A stretch of 64,000 nucleotides of DNA from Prochlorococcus_E sp000760215 (GCF_047303175.1 NZ_CP138945.1); one strand, 5' to 3'; positions 34,575-43,021 are shown, numbered from the stretch's first letter. The notes: generated by a model from the letters alone, not told the origin. Translations and numbers: made by a program.

Positions 34575-35627
34575 TTAATCCCTTACAGCATTTCTTGCAA
34601 ATTCGGGTGTATCGACAACTCTTTTGAGACGCCTAAAGTCATCAAGAACCTGACCGCAGCCATTCACTACGCATAAAAGAGGCTCCTCAGCCACATGCGT
34701 GAATATCCCTGTTTCATGGCTTACAAGATCACTTATTCCTCTAACTAGCGCGCCACCACCTGCGAGCATTATTCCTCTATCAACAATATCTGCAGCCAAT
34801 TCAGGTGGTGTTCTTTCTAAAACTCTTTTTACTGCATCAACAATTTTATTTAAAGGTTCAGACATTGCTTCTCGAAGATCACCTGCCTGCAAAGAAATTG
34901 ATCGAGGCAAACCAGAAAGCAAATGAAGACCACGAACATCCATAGACTCCAAGTCAAACTCATTATTGGGAAAAGCAGATCCAACTCGAATCTTGATTTC
35001 TTCTGCAGTTCGTTCTCCAACCACAAGATTATGTACCTTCTTTAAATATGTAGCGATTGCATCATTAATCTCATCACCAGCCACACGAACTGATTCACTT
35101 AAAACGGTTCCTCCCAAGCTAAGAACTGCTACTTCTGTTGTCCCACCACCAATATCTACAATCATCGTTCCTATTGGCTCTGTAACAGGAAGATGAGCAC
35201 CAATGGCTGCTGCAACAGGTTCATCAATTAAATGGACTTCTCTAGCACCTGCCAAGCCAGCCTCTCGAACTGCTCTACGTTCAACACTAGTTACACCACT
35301 TGGTATTCCCACAACTAATCTTGGGGCTATAATTCCTCTCCCTTCATTGCACTTCTGAATAAACGTTTTTAGCATTTGCTCTGCTGCATCAAAATCTGCA
35401 ATAACTCCATCCCTCAATGGTCGGACTGCACGAATATTTCCAGGGGTACGCCCCAACATCATCTTGGCATCATCACCAACAGCTAAAGGCTCACCTTCCT
35501 CTAAATCCATAGCAACAACAGAAGGTTCTTCAAGAACTATCCCTTTGCCCTGTACATAAATTAGAGTATTGGCTGTGCCAAGATCTATTCCTATATCGCG
35601 AGAAAGTCTAAAACGTCGAAAGAACAC
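34575..35627 (-). CDS. mreB: Actin-like cell-shape protein MreB
   Basis: MreB is an actin homologue that forms membrane-bound filaments directing rod-shape growth. The 350-residue protein has the nucleotide-binding blocks Ile-Gly-Ile-Asp-Leu-Gly-Thr-Ala-Asn-Thr (phosphate 1), Ile-Val-Asp-Ile-Gly-Gly-Gly-Thr-Thr (phosphate 2) and Leu-Ala-Gly-Gly-Gly-Ala-Leu (adenosine). The first gene of mreBCD, it has a good candidate promoter 30-60 bases upstream and diverges from ssb. Confidence 0.97.
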   Translation of the reverse strand: MFFRRFRLSRDIGIDLGTANTLIYVQGKGIVLEEPSVVAMDLEEGEPLAVGDDAKMMLGRTPGNIRAVRPLRDGVIADFDAAEQMLKTFIQKCNEGRGIIAPRLVVGIPSGVTSVERRAVREAGLAGAREVHLIDEPVAAAIGAHLPVTEPIGTMIVDIGGGTTEVAVLSLGGTVLSESVRVAGDEINDAIATYLKKVHNLVVGERTAEEIKIRVGSAFPNNEFDLESMDVRGLHLLSGLPRSISLQAGDLREAMSEPLNKIVDAVKRVLERTPPELAADIVDRGIMLAGGGALVRGISDLVSHETGIFTHVAEEPLLCVVNGCGQVLDDFRRLKRVVDTPEFARNAVRD

Positions 35628-35660
35628 GGGATTAATTTAGAGAGAGTTTAGTAAGATCGT

Positions 35661-35688
35661 TTTATAAGACTAATAAAGGAGTCTTCAA
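35661..35688 (-). promoter_or_regulatory. Candidate promoter of mreBCD
   Basis: On the minus strand TTGAAG (35688-35683) and TATAAA (35666-35661) are separated by 16 bases. The predicted transcription start lies about 30 bases before the mreB ATG. The boxes match the sigma-70 consensus well for an AT-rich genome, although chance matches are common. Confidence 0.45.
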
Positions 35689-35729
35689 AAAACAAAAAGT
35701 CGTTTTCAAAAAAAAACTTTTCAAACAAC

Positions 35730-35735
35730 TATAAT
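35730..35735 (+). promoter_or_regulatory. Candidate -10 box of the ssb promoter
   Basis: A perfect TATAAT lies 43 bases before the ssb ATG. No convincing -35 hexamer is present at 16-18 bases, which is usual for this genome type. It suggests a leader of roughly 35 bases. Confidence 0.4.
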
Positions 35736-35778
35736 TAAATGGAGCTATATTCAATTTACAAAATAATTTAGATAAATA

Positions 35779-36168
35779 ATGAGTTTAAATGCAGTAAATC
35801 TAGTGGGAAGAGCTGGAAGAGATCCTGAAGTGCGATACTTCGAATCAGGAAGCATTGTTGCAAATTTTACACTTGCTGTAAACAGAAGAAGTAGAAATGA
35901 CGAACCTGATTGGTTTAATTTAGAAATATGGGGTAAGCAAGCTCAAGTCGCAGCAGATTATGTAAGAAAAGGCTCACTAATAGGAATTACAGGAAGCTTA
36001 AAACTAGATCAGTGGAAAGATAAAACAACTGGAGAAAATAAATCTAAGCCAATTATTAGAGTTGACCGACTAAATCTTCTAGGCTCAAGAAAAGATTCTG
36101 CAAATAATGAAATAACAAATAATCCATCATCATTTACCAAGGGAAGTAATCAAGATATTCCTTTTTAA
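35779..36168 (+). CDS. ssb: Single-stranded DNA-binding protein
   Basis: Ssb coats single-stranded DNA in replication and repair and recruits partners through its C-terminal tip. The 129-residue protein has an OB fold over the first 105 residues, with Val-Gly-Arg-Ala-Gly-Arg-Asp-Pro-Glu-Val-Arg and Trp-Phe-Asn-Leu-Glu-Ile-Trp-Gly-Lys. A short linker ends in Asp-Ile-Pro-Phe, the partner-binding tip. It diverges from mreB and stops two bases from the convergent DedA gene. Confidence 0.95.
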   Translation: MSLNAVNLVGRAGRDPEVRYFESGSIVANFTLAVNRRSRNDEPDWFNLEIWGKQAQVAADYVRKGSLIGITGSLKLDQWKDKTTGENKSKPIIRVDRLNLLGSRKDSANNEITNNPSSFTKGSNQDIPF

Positions 36169-36170
36169 TT

Positions 36171-36821
36171 CTACTTTTTTGAAGAAAATAAACGGATAAA
36201 TAACCATAAAATTCCACTAATTAATCCAAAAACCAAAATCAATTTAATAATTTTTGAAAAAGGTTCAATCCAAACCTCCACTAAAGGATAACTTTCACCT
36301 AAGAAGATTCCCATAGAGGTTAAAAACAAAACCCAAATCAAGCTGCCTGCTGTTGTCCAAATAACAAAAGGTAGTAAAGGCATTAACTCAATCCCAGCTG
36401 GTACAGAAATCAATGTTCTAATACCAGGTACTAATCTTCCCCAAAACACCAATGCTTTTCCATATCTTCCAAACCAATCACGACTTTTATATAACTCTCT
36501 TGGACTAATTCCAATCCATTTGCCATATTTCTTCAACCAATTTTCAAGCTTTTTCTCACTTACTAATCTACCAATTCCATACCATGGAAATGCTCCTAAA
36601 ACAGTTCCAATTAATCCTGCTATAACTACTGGAAGAAAATTTAACTGGCCTTGTGAAACATAAAATCCACCAAGAGGCATAATTAACTCTGAAGGGATTG
36701 GCGGAAATAAATTTTCTAAGAACATTGCTAATAATATTGATGCATAACCAATCCACTGATTAGTTGCAACCGCATCACCAATAAAATCAGGTAAAGATGT
36801 AAGAAATTCAACAATGCTCAT
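36171..36821 (-). CDS. DedA/SNARE-associated-type membrane protein
   Basis: This 216-residue integral membrane protein belongs to the DedA family, linked in bacteria to membrane homeostasis and undecaprenyl- or phospholipid translocation. Family marks are Phe-Leu-Glu-Asn-Leu-Phe-Pro-Pro-Ile-Pro-Ser-Glu near residue 35, Gly-Arg-Leu-Val-Pro-Gly-Ile-Arg-Thr near 123, and Ser-Val-Pro-Ala-Gly. About five hydrophobic segments are seen. It lies 30 bases after ahcY on the same strand. The individual DedA paralogue cannot be distinguished. Confidence 0.9.
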   Translation of the reverse strand: MSIVEFLTSLPDFIGDAVATNQWIGYASILLAMFLENLFPPIPSELIMPLGGFYVSQGQLNFLPVVIAGLIGTVLGAFPWYGIGRLVSEKKLENWLKKYGKWIGISPRELYKSRDWFGRYGKALVFWGRLVPGIRTLISVPAGIELMPLLPFVIWTTAGSLIWVLFLTSMGIFLGESYPLVEVWIEPFSKIIKLILVFGLISGILWLFIRLFSSKK

Positions 36822-36851
36822 TAAAATATTATTAGAAGGTATTAAATCAAA

Positions 36852-38276
36852 TTAATATCTATATTGTTCAGATTTATATGGACCGTTAATAGGAACATTT
36901 ATATAGTTTGCTTGCTCTTTAGTTAATTCAGTTAATTGAGCCCCTATTTTATCCAAATGTAAACGCGCTACCATTTCATCTAGATGTTTAGGTAATACAT
37001 AAACATTTTTTTGATATTCATTTCCTTTAGTAAATAATTCAATCTGCGCCAATACTTGATTAGTAAATGAATTACTCATAACAAAACTTGGATGACCAGT
37101 AGCACATCCCAAGTTCACTAAGCGACCTTCAGCCAGAAGAATAATCTTATTTCCATTTGGAAGTGTAATGTGATCAACTTGAGGTTTAATATTTTCCCAA
37201 TGATATGACTTCAAAGAAGCAACATCAATCTCATTATCAAAGTGACCAATATTGGAAACAATAGCCTCATCTTTCATTCGAATAAGATGTTCATGACAAA
37301 TAACTTGATAATTTCCTGTAGCAGTAACAAAAATATCAATATCTTCAACCACATCATCTAAACGAACAACTCTATAACCTTCCATTGCAGCCTGAAGTGC
37401 ACAGATTGGATCAATCTCAGCAATCATGACCGTTGCACCAAGCCCTCTTAATGACTGAGCTGATCCTTTTCCCACATCACCATATCCAATAACTAGAGCG
37501 ACTTTCCCTGCAACCATTACGTCAGTTGCCCGTTTAATTCCATCCACAAGTGATTCACGACATCCATACAGGTTGTCAAATTTGCTCTTAGTAACTGAGT
37601 CATTCACATTTATAGCTGGGAAAGGAAGTTCTCCATTTTTCTGCATCTGGTAAAGCCTTGCCACACCAGTAGTTGTTTCTTCTGTTACCCCCTTAATGTT
37701 TCTTCTAATTCGTGAATAAAAAGATTTGTCCTCTAATAATTTCTGCCGAATGGAAGCAAAAAGTGCAATCTCTTCCTCATTCGAAGGGTTGTCTAATATT
37801 GCAATATCTTTTTCTGCCTTTTCGCCCAGTATTACTAAACCTGTTGCATCTCCACCATCATCCAAAATCATATTGGGTCCTTCAAAATCGCCCCATTCAA
37901 GTATGGAATGTGTATAAGACCAGTATTCAGATAATGTCTCACCTTTTTTTGCAAATACAGGGATTCCTTCTTTTGCAATAGCTGCAGCAGCATGGTCTTG
38001 TGTAGAGAAAATATTGCATGATGCCCATCGAACTTTGGCTCCCAAAGCAACCAAAGTCTCAATCAATACAGCTGTCTGAATAGTCATATGAAGACTCCCT
38101 GCAATTCTTGCCCCATCCAAGGGTTTCTCCATCCCAAACTTTTCTCTCAAAGAAATTAATCCAGGCATCTCTTTCTCAGCTATAGAAATCTCTTTGCGGC
38201 CAAACTCAGCAAGATTTATATCAGCCACTAGGTAAGCTGAATCTGAAGTCAAGTGTGATGCTGTTGATGAAACCAT
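36852..38276 (-). CDS. ahcY: Adenosylhomocysteinase
   Basis: AhcY splits S-adenosylhomocysteine to adenosine and homocysteine, keeping SAM-dependent methylation running. The 474-residue protein has NAD-binding Gly-Tyr-Gly-Asp-Val-Gly-Lys-Gly near 265 and substrate-site His and Asp residues in His-Met-Thr-Ile-Gln-Thr and Asp-Asp-Gly-Gly-Asp. The C-terminus is Tyr-Lys-Ser-Glu-Gln-Tyr-Arg-Tyr. The 40-residue insert typical of many bacteria and plants is present around 150-190. It diverges from tsaE with 29 bases between starts. Confidence 0.97.
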   Translation of the reverse strand: MVSSTASHLTSDSAYLVADINLAEFGRKEISIAEKEMPGLISLREKFGMEKPLDGARIAGSLHMTIQTAVLIETLVALGAKVRWASCNIFSTQDHAAAAIAKEGIPVFAKKGETLSEYWSYTHSILEWGDFEGPNMILDDGGDATGLVILGEKAEKDIAILDNPSNEEEIALFASIRQKLLEDKSFYSRIRRNIKGVTEETTTGVARLYQMQKNGELPFPAINVNDSVTKSKFDNLYGCRESLVDGIKRATDVMVAGKVALVIGYGDVGKGSAQSLRGLGATVMIAEIDPICALQAAMEGYRVVRLDDVVEDIDIFVTATGNYQVICHEHLIRMKDEAIVSNIGHFDNEIDVASLKSYHWENIKPQVDHITLPNGNKIILLAEGRLVNLGCATGHPSFVMSNSFTNQVLAQIELFTKGNEYQKNVYVLPKHLDEMVARLHLDKIGAQLTELTKEQANYINVPINGPYKSEQYRY

Positions 38277-38305
38277 GATTACTTTTTAATCCAAAGCGAA
38301 GTAAG

Positions 38306-38788
38306 GTGATTCATAAAATAGAAATTAACACCATAATCAAAGAACATTCTAACCAATCAAACTGGGTACTTAGAGATCATGACGAGACAATTCTGTTTGG
38401 CCAGTCATTAGCCGATACTCTTAAAAAAACAAATATACTCTTCCTAGAAGGACCATTAGGAGCGGGAAAAACCTCATTAGTGAAAGGCATAGCGAAAGGT
38501 TTAAATATCAAAGAACCAATTACAAGTCCTACTTTTGCTTTATCACATCATTACCTGCATGGAAGTAGAGCCCTAATTCATTTAGATCTGTATAGATTAG
38601 AAAAAGCTCAAGCAGCTAATGAATTATTTCTTCAAGAAGAAGAAACAGCAACGATGTTGAATGGTCTGATAGTAATAGAATGGCCTTCCCGATTAAGCCT
38701 AAAAGTTGATGATGCCTATCAAATATCGATTAAATATTTACCACATGGGGCACAAGGACGAAAAATTCAATTAATACCTTCAACTTAA
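38306..38788 (+). CDS. tsaE: tRNA t6A-modification ATPase TsaE
   Basis: TsaE is the P-loop ATPase that cycles the TsaB-TsaD complex making N6-threonylcarbamoyladenosine in ANN-decoding tRNAs. The 160-residue protein has Walker A Gly-Pro-Leu-Gly-Ala-Gly-Lys-Thr-Ser near 53. The family signatures Thr-Ser-Pro-Thr-Phe-Ala-Leu and His-Leu-Asp-Leu-Tyr-Arg-Leu, then Ile-Glu-Trp-Pro, follow. The start is GTG at 38306 with only a weak AAG upstream. The 3' end overlaps the convergent sugar-kinase gene by nine bases. Confidence 0.93.
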   Translation: MIHKIEINTIIKEHSNQSNWVLRDHDETILFGQSLADTLKKTNILFLEGPLGAGKTSLVKGIAKGLNIKEPITSPTFALSHHYLHGSRALIHLDLYRLEKAQAANELFLQEEETATMLNGLIVIEWPSRLSLKVDDAYQISIKYLPHGAQGRKIQLIPST

Positions 38789-39784
38789 TGATGATAAAAA
38801 ATCTTGTACAGACCGATTTGATGGCTGCGGATCAATTGCACCCATACCAGCACAAACCAAAGCCCCACATCCTGCAGCAAAGCGAATCATTGAATCTGCC
38901 TCAATGTAACTTTTAGGATTAACAGAATGAACAGCTATTTGAGATATCACTCCTGCCATAAATGAATCTCCGGCTCCAGTTGTATCTATTACTGAAGGAG
39001 GTGAAAATGATTGAGTTTCTCCACGGTAATCTCCCAATAACCATCTAATGGATTCAGCTCCATCAGTAATGATCACACTTGGGTGCAAAGGTAACGACTC
39101 AGAAATCTCTCTTGGATCTTGACTATTGAAAAACAAAATAGCCTCTTCCTTAGCAAGCTTTAGCAAAGATACTTTAGCCAAAAATGACTTAACTAAAAAG
39201 CGAGTTTCATTACTTGGAGGACTGTCTGGACGAGAATGTACATCCCAAAAAGTAGGTCGCCAATTCAAATCCATTGCTATGTTCATACCATCTAATTTTG
39301 CCTGATCAAGAGCCCAAGCAACTACCTTTCTAGAGCCCTCTTGAGCCAATAAAATAGTTCCCAATAGAAGCCATTTTGCATCTTTTGCAACCGAAGGCCA
39401 TGCCATTTTCAACTTGTCTAAATCCAAAGCCTGATCTGCAAAAATATTTACTTTTTCACCAGCAAAACCACGAAAACTTCTTTCCCCATGAGAATCTCTA
39501 TGAACCAGAACAACCCTAGTAGGTAGAGTTGGATGAACCTGTAAACCAGAGATATTGACACCACGAGAATTAAATAAATTAAAGAATTGCTGACCTATAG
39601 AGTCATCACCTAAACAACCAACAAAAGCTACATCTATATCCAACCTAGCTAAAGCACAAGCAACATTGGCAGGAGCACCACCTAAACAATCCTTGCTTCC
39701 TATCTCAAGAGTAGGGTCTCCACCCAAAGGGCCTAAGCGATCTACTAAAGCTTCACCTAAACAAATCACCTCGGAGCTTTTCAT
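38780..39784 (-). CDS. PfkB-family carbohydrate kinase (fructokinase-like)
   Basis: This 334-residue ribokinase-fold enzyme phosphorylates a sugar, most likely fructose. Signature 1 is Gly-Gly-Ala-Pro-Ala-Asn-Val-Ala near 35. Signature 2 is Asp-Thr-Thr-Gly-Ala-Gly-Asp-Ser-Phe near 264, whose second Asp is the catalytic base. Cyanobacterial homologues are usually called fructokinase, but substrate choice cannot be read from the sequence. It ends nine bases inside tsaE on the other strand and lies 56 bases after mutY in the same direction. Confidence 0.87.
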   Translation of the reverse strand: MKSSEVICLGEALVDRLGPLGGDPTLEIGSKDCLGGAPANVACALARLDIDVAFVGCLGDDSIGQQFFNLFNSRGVNISGLQVHPTLPTRVVLVHRDSHGERSFRGFAGEKVNIFADQALDLDKLKMAWPSVAKDAKWLLLGTILLAQEGSRKVVAWALDQAKLDGMNIAMDLNWRPTFWDVHSRPDSPPSNETRFLVKSFLAKVSLLKLAKEEAILFFNSQDPREISESLPLHPSVIITDGAESIRWLLGDYRGETQSFSPPSVIDTTGAGDSFMAGVISQIAVHSVNPKSYIEADSMIRFAAGCGALVCAGMGAIDPQPSNRSVQDFLSSLS

Positions 39785-39840
39785 TGATCTACTCCAAAAA
39801 AATTACACATTTTATTCAAAATACTTAGAAACTCAACAAA

Positions 39841-41034
39841 TTACTTTTCTTTAGATGGAACTATATAATCCTGTAAAGCTTTAATCATATATTTATTTGC
39901 TGCAGGGAAAGGATAATTAATTAAATCATCAGGTTTAACCCATTTAGTTTGCAAACTTGATAAAGGCTTAGGTATTCCTGAGCTTAACTTACAAATATAA
40001 ACAACAAAATGAAGTTTCTTATGTGAATAACAATGATCAAATTCTATAAGGTTTTGAAGAACTTTAATGTGAACTCCTAATTCTTCATGAATTTCTCTAA
40101 TTACTGTATCTTCGATTAATTCACCTTTTTCTTGTTTACCACCTGGAAACTCCCACATACTTCCCATGGTTTGGTCAGGTTTCCTTTGATCAATAAGAAT
40201 TTCACCAAAATCATTAAAAACTATACCAATACCAATTACCAAGTTAGGCAAGGCTTTTTTAGGAGCCTTCATAGGGAATTTTGATGGATCACCTTGATAA
40301 TAAGCACAACAGTATGATTTCCAAGGACAACAAAAACATTTTGGATTCTTTGGTAAACAAACGGTGGCACCAAGATCCATCAGTGCCTGATTAAAATTCC
40401 TTGGTGAGTCATAATCAAGCAGATCATTACTTAGTGACCAAAGCTTTGAAGAAGATCTAGAAAGTGATTGCTCATTACCAATTAATCTTGAAAGAATTCT
40501 TTTTACATTGCCATCAAGCAATGCTTCAGGAAGATCAAATGCTGAAGAAATAATACTTGCAGCAGTTGTTCTACCAATACCAGGCAAATCAACCCAAGTA
40601 GATATGCTCACCGGCCAAGCTAATGGATTTAAGCTGTTATTCGATCCAATAATTTCAAGCAACTTTTTAGCCGACTGATGTGTCCTTTTTGCTCGCGAAT
40701 AATAACCAAGGCCCTGCCAAAGAAGCAAAACCTCATGATCACCTGCATGAGCCAGATCAACTAAAGTTGGAAAAGCTTTCATCCAATTCTTCCAATAAGG
40801 TAAAACAACCTTTAATTGTGTTTGCTGGAGCATGACCTCAGCAATCCAGATGGGATAAACAGGTAATTTTTCTAATTTTTCTGGCAAAGCACCATTAGGT
40901 TTAAGCTTCCAAGGGATCCAATGACGACCATGTAATGCAAACCAATTTAATAAAACTGCTTGCATATCTTCTATCTTGTCAATACTCCACAAATCTTTTA
41001 TAGAGTCATCATCGTGTATACAGCTGGCACACAT
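39841..41034 (-). CDS. mutY: Adenine DNA glycosylase MutY fused to a MutT-like Nudix domain
   Basis: MutY removes adenine mispaired with 8-oxoguanine. In this 397-residue protein the catalytic Glu66 (Glu-Val-Met-Leu-Gln-Gln-Thr), helix-hairpin-helix Leu-Pro-Gly-Ile-Gly (150-154) and Asp174 (Asp-Gly-Asn-Val) are present. The [4Fe-4S] ligands Cys226, Cys233, Cys236 and Cys242 are also present. The C-terminal domain has a complete Nudix box at 299-321 (G-x5-E-x7-REIHEELGV) and Phe-Pro-Ala-Ala-Asn380, equivalent to MutT's 8-oxoguanine-contacting Asn. It may therefore also hydrolyse 8-oxo-dGTP. An alternative ATG at 40965 would shorten it by 23 residues and avoid overlap with the divergent hydrolase. 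Confidence 0.93.
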   Translation of the reverse strand: MCASCIHDDDSIKDLWSIDKIEDMQAVLLNWFALHGRHWIPWKLKPNGALPEKLEKLPVYPIWIAEVMLQQTQLKVVLPYWKNWMKAFPTLVDLAHAGDHEVLLLWQGLGYYSRAKRTHQSAKKLLEIIGSNNSLNPLAWPVSISTWVDLPGIGRTTAASIISSAFDLPEALLDGNVKRILSRLIGNEQSLSRSSSKLWSLSNDLLDYDSPRNFNQALMDLGATVCLPKNPKCFCCPWKSYCCAYYQGDPSKFPMKAPKKALPNLVIGIGIVFNDFGEILIDQRKPDQTMGSMWEFPGGKQEKGELIEDTVIREIHEELGVHIKVLQNLIEFDHCYSHKKLHFVVYICKLSSGIPKPLSSLQTKWVKPDDLINYPFPAANKYMIKALQDYIVPSKEK

Positions 41035-41925
41035 ATTCTCAACTGGAATGGATTAAAAGTCGCATGGAAAAAAGAATGCCAATCAACGCAATCTGAAGTG
41101 GCTACCTTGTTGATTCATGGTTTTGGAGCGAATAAAAATCATTGGAGACATAACCAAACTGTTCTTGGAACAATAGCGCCATCTTATTCAATAGATTTAA
41201 TAGGGTTTGGAGAAAGCAGCCAGCCTATTTCAAGACTTAATGGGGAAGAGCAAAACGAAAATAATTATTGTTATAACTTTGAAAATTGGGGGAACCAAAT
41301 TGCAGATTTCTCAAAATTAGTTATTAAGAAACCCGTTGTATTAATTGGAAATTCTATTGGTGGCGTGATTGCATTAAAAGCAGCACAAATACTGAAAGAA
41401 AAGTGTAAAAGAGTAATTTTAATCAATTGTGCCCAAAGGTTAATGGATGACAAACAACTCAGTAAAAAATCAACCTTGCAAAAAATATTAAGACCTGGAC
41501 TTAAGTTCATTACGAAACAAAGATGGTTAAGCAGAAGCTTATTTAAAAATGCTGCAAAGCCTTCATTTATAAAGAAGGTTTTGCAAAAAGCTTATCCAAG
41601 TGGATCCAATATTGATGATGGTTTAATTAACCTTCTTCATCAACCAACTAAAGGATTGGGAGCCCCTGAAGCATTTCATGGCTTTATAAATATATTCAAT
41701 GATTCCTTAGCACCAGAATTAATGGAAGAATTGGATTTACCGGTGGATATGATCTGGGGTGAAGATGATCCTTGGGAATCATGCACTGAAGCGAAAAATT
41801 GGTTCTTAACAATTCCATGTATAAAGTCTCTTGAAATTATTAAGCATTCAGGTCATTGCCCTCACGATGAAAGCCCTGAAAAAGTTAACCCTATTTTGGT
41901 AAAACTAGTTCAGCAAGCAACGTAA
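41014..41925 (+). CDS. Alpha/beta hydrolase (paralogue of the 8955-9905 gene)
   Basis: This roughly 303-residue alpha/beta hydrolase has a full triad: Ser in Gly-Asn-Ser-Ile-Gly-Gly, Asp in Trp-Gly-Glu-Asp-Asp-Pro-Trp, and His in Gly-His-Cys-Pro-His-Asp. The oxyanion motif is His-Gly-Phe-Gly. I start at GTG 41014, because the ATG at 40960 would lie inside mutY and adds an unconserved stretch. Even so its start overlaps the longest mutY form by 21 bases. The 3' end overlaps the convergent sigma-factor gene by 16 bases. The substrate is unknown. Confidence 0.85.
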   Translation: MYTAGTHILNWNGLKVAWKKECQSTQSEVATLLIHGFGANKNHWRHNQTVLGTIAPSYSIDLIGFGESSQPISRLNGEEQNENNYCYNFENWGNQIADFSKLVIKKPVVLIGNSIGGVIALKAAQILKEKCKRVILINCAQRLMDDKQLSKKSTLQKILRPGLKFITKQRWLSRSLFKNAAKPSFIKKVLQKAYPSGSNIDDGLINLLHQPTKGLGAPEAFHGFINIFNDSLAPELMEELDLPVDMIWGEDDPWESCTEAKNWFLTIPCIKSLEIIKHSGHCPHDESPEKVNPILVKLVQQAT

Positions 41926-42914
41926 GCTTCAACGGTATTTCCATACTTGCGTAATCCTCGCAGAGCATCTCTTTCAAGATTTCTCACTCGATCTCTACTT
42001 ATACCAAGAATCCTACCAATACCAGTCAGAGTCATAGGCTCTTCACCATTCATGCCATACCTCATTCTTAAAACTCTATGCTGCATTTGAGGTAACTTTT
42101 GCAATATTACGTCTAAATCTCCCTTCATACATTCCATCTCAATCTCTTGATTAGGTAAATCTGTATCAGAAGCTATCAAATCTAATAGCGCTGTATCATC
42201 TCCATCTCCCACTTTTGATTCTAGGCTAATAGGCTGACTAGCCCTGAACATTAATTCTTTCACTTCCTCGATTGGAATATCTAAAAAATTAGCTAGTTCT
42301 TGCATAGATGGAGTTCTAGCTAACTGCTGACTCAACTCTCTCTGACCTTTTTTTAACTTGTTTAATATTTCAGTAATATGAATTGGTAATCTTATTAATC
42401 GACTTTTTTCAGCAATAGCTCTTGTAATACCTTGTCTAATCCACCAATATGCATATGTAGAAAACTTATAACCTCTTGCAGGATCAAACTTCTCAACGCC
42501 TCTTACCAAACCAATTGTTCCTTCTTGGATTAAATCCAAAAGTTCCATATTCCTCTTTGTATATTTTTTGGCAACACTAACTACTAAACGCAAATTTGAA
42601 GCAACCATTCTCTCTTTTGCTCGATTACCTCGAATTAAACGTTTTTTTAACTGTGCAATTTTAATTCCAGCTTCTTTAGCTAGCTCTTCTTGGGTCGGCT
42701 TCGTTCCATTGATACTTTCAAGTTCTGATTCCAATTTTTCTAAAGAGTTCAAATCTTGAACTTGACGACCTAATGTTATTTCCTGCTCGTTTGTTAGTAG
42801 TGGAACTCTCCCAATATCCCTTAAATATGAGCGAACTAGATCAACCTCAGCTACAACTTTATTAGTTGATCCACTTACATATGACTTGGTAGAAATACTC
42901 TGAGCAGAAGTCAC
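41910..42914 (-). CDS. Group 2 RNA polymerase sigma-70 factor
   Basis: This 334-residue alternative primary-like sigma factor lacks the long N-terminal region 1.1 of group 1 RpoD. Region 1.2 begins Val-Asp-Leu-Val-Arg-Ser-Tyr-Leu-Arg-Asp-Ile-Gly. Region 2 holds Asp-Leu-Ile-Gln-Glu-Gly and Lys-Phe-Ser-Thr-Tyr-Ala-Tyr-Trp-Trp-Ile-Arg-Gln. Region 4 has the helix-turn-helix Gly-Ile-Ser-Arg-Asp-Arg-Val-Arg. It probably serves a stress or diel regulon. The start is a GTG at 42914 without clear Shine-Dalgarno. Which cyanobacterial type II sigma (SigB/C/D/E-like) it is cannot be told by eye. Confidence 0.93.
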   Translation of the reverse strand: MTSAQSISTKSYVSGSTNKVVAEVDLVRSYLRDIGRVPLLTNEQEITLGRQVQDLNSLEKLESELESINGTKPTQEELAKEAGIKIAQLKKRLIRGNRAKERMVASNLRLVVSVAKKYTKRNMELLDLIQEGTIGLVRGVEKFDPARGYKFSTYAYWWIRQGITRAIAEKSRLIRLPIHITEILNKLKKGQRELSQQLARTPSMQELANFLDIPIEEVKELMFRASQPISLESKVGDGDDTALLDLIASDTDLPNQEIEMECMKGDLDVILQKLPQMQHRVLRMRYGMNGEEPMTLTGIGRILGISRDRVRNLERDALRGLRKYGNTVEAYVAC

Positions 42915-42979
42915 GACGAAAATCTATTGCGTTTTGTAAAGAATATCATTAAGAACTGTAAAGTTGTGAAAATCAACTC

Positions 42980-43010
42980 AAATTCCAGGGAATTTAGGTA
43001 AAAATACCTA
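42980..43010. repeat. Two adjacent inverted repeats between mgtE and the sigma-factor gene
   Basis: AAATTCC-AG-GGAATTT (42980-42995) and TAGGTA-AAAA-TACCTA (42995-43010) lie back to back, sharing one base. They begin 11 bases after the mgtE stop on its strand. No T-run follows, so ordinary rho-independent termination is not supported. They may be an operator or leader structure of the sigma-factor gene. Confidence 0.45.
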
Positions 43011-43021
43011 TGCAGAGCTGT

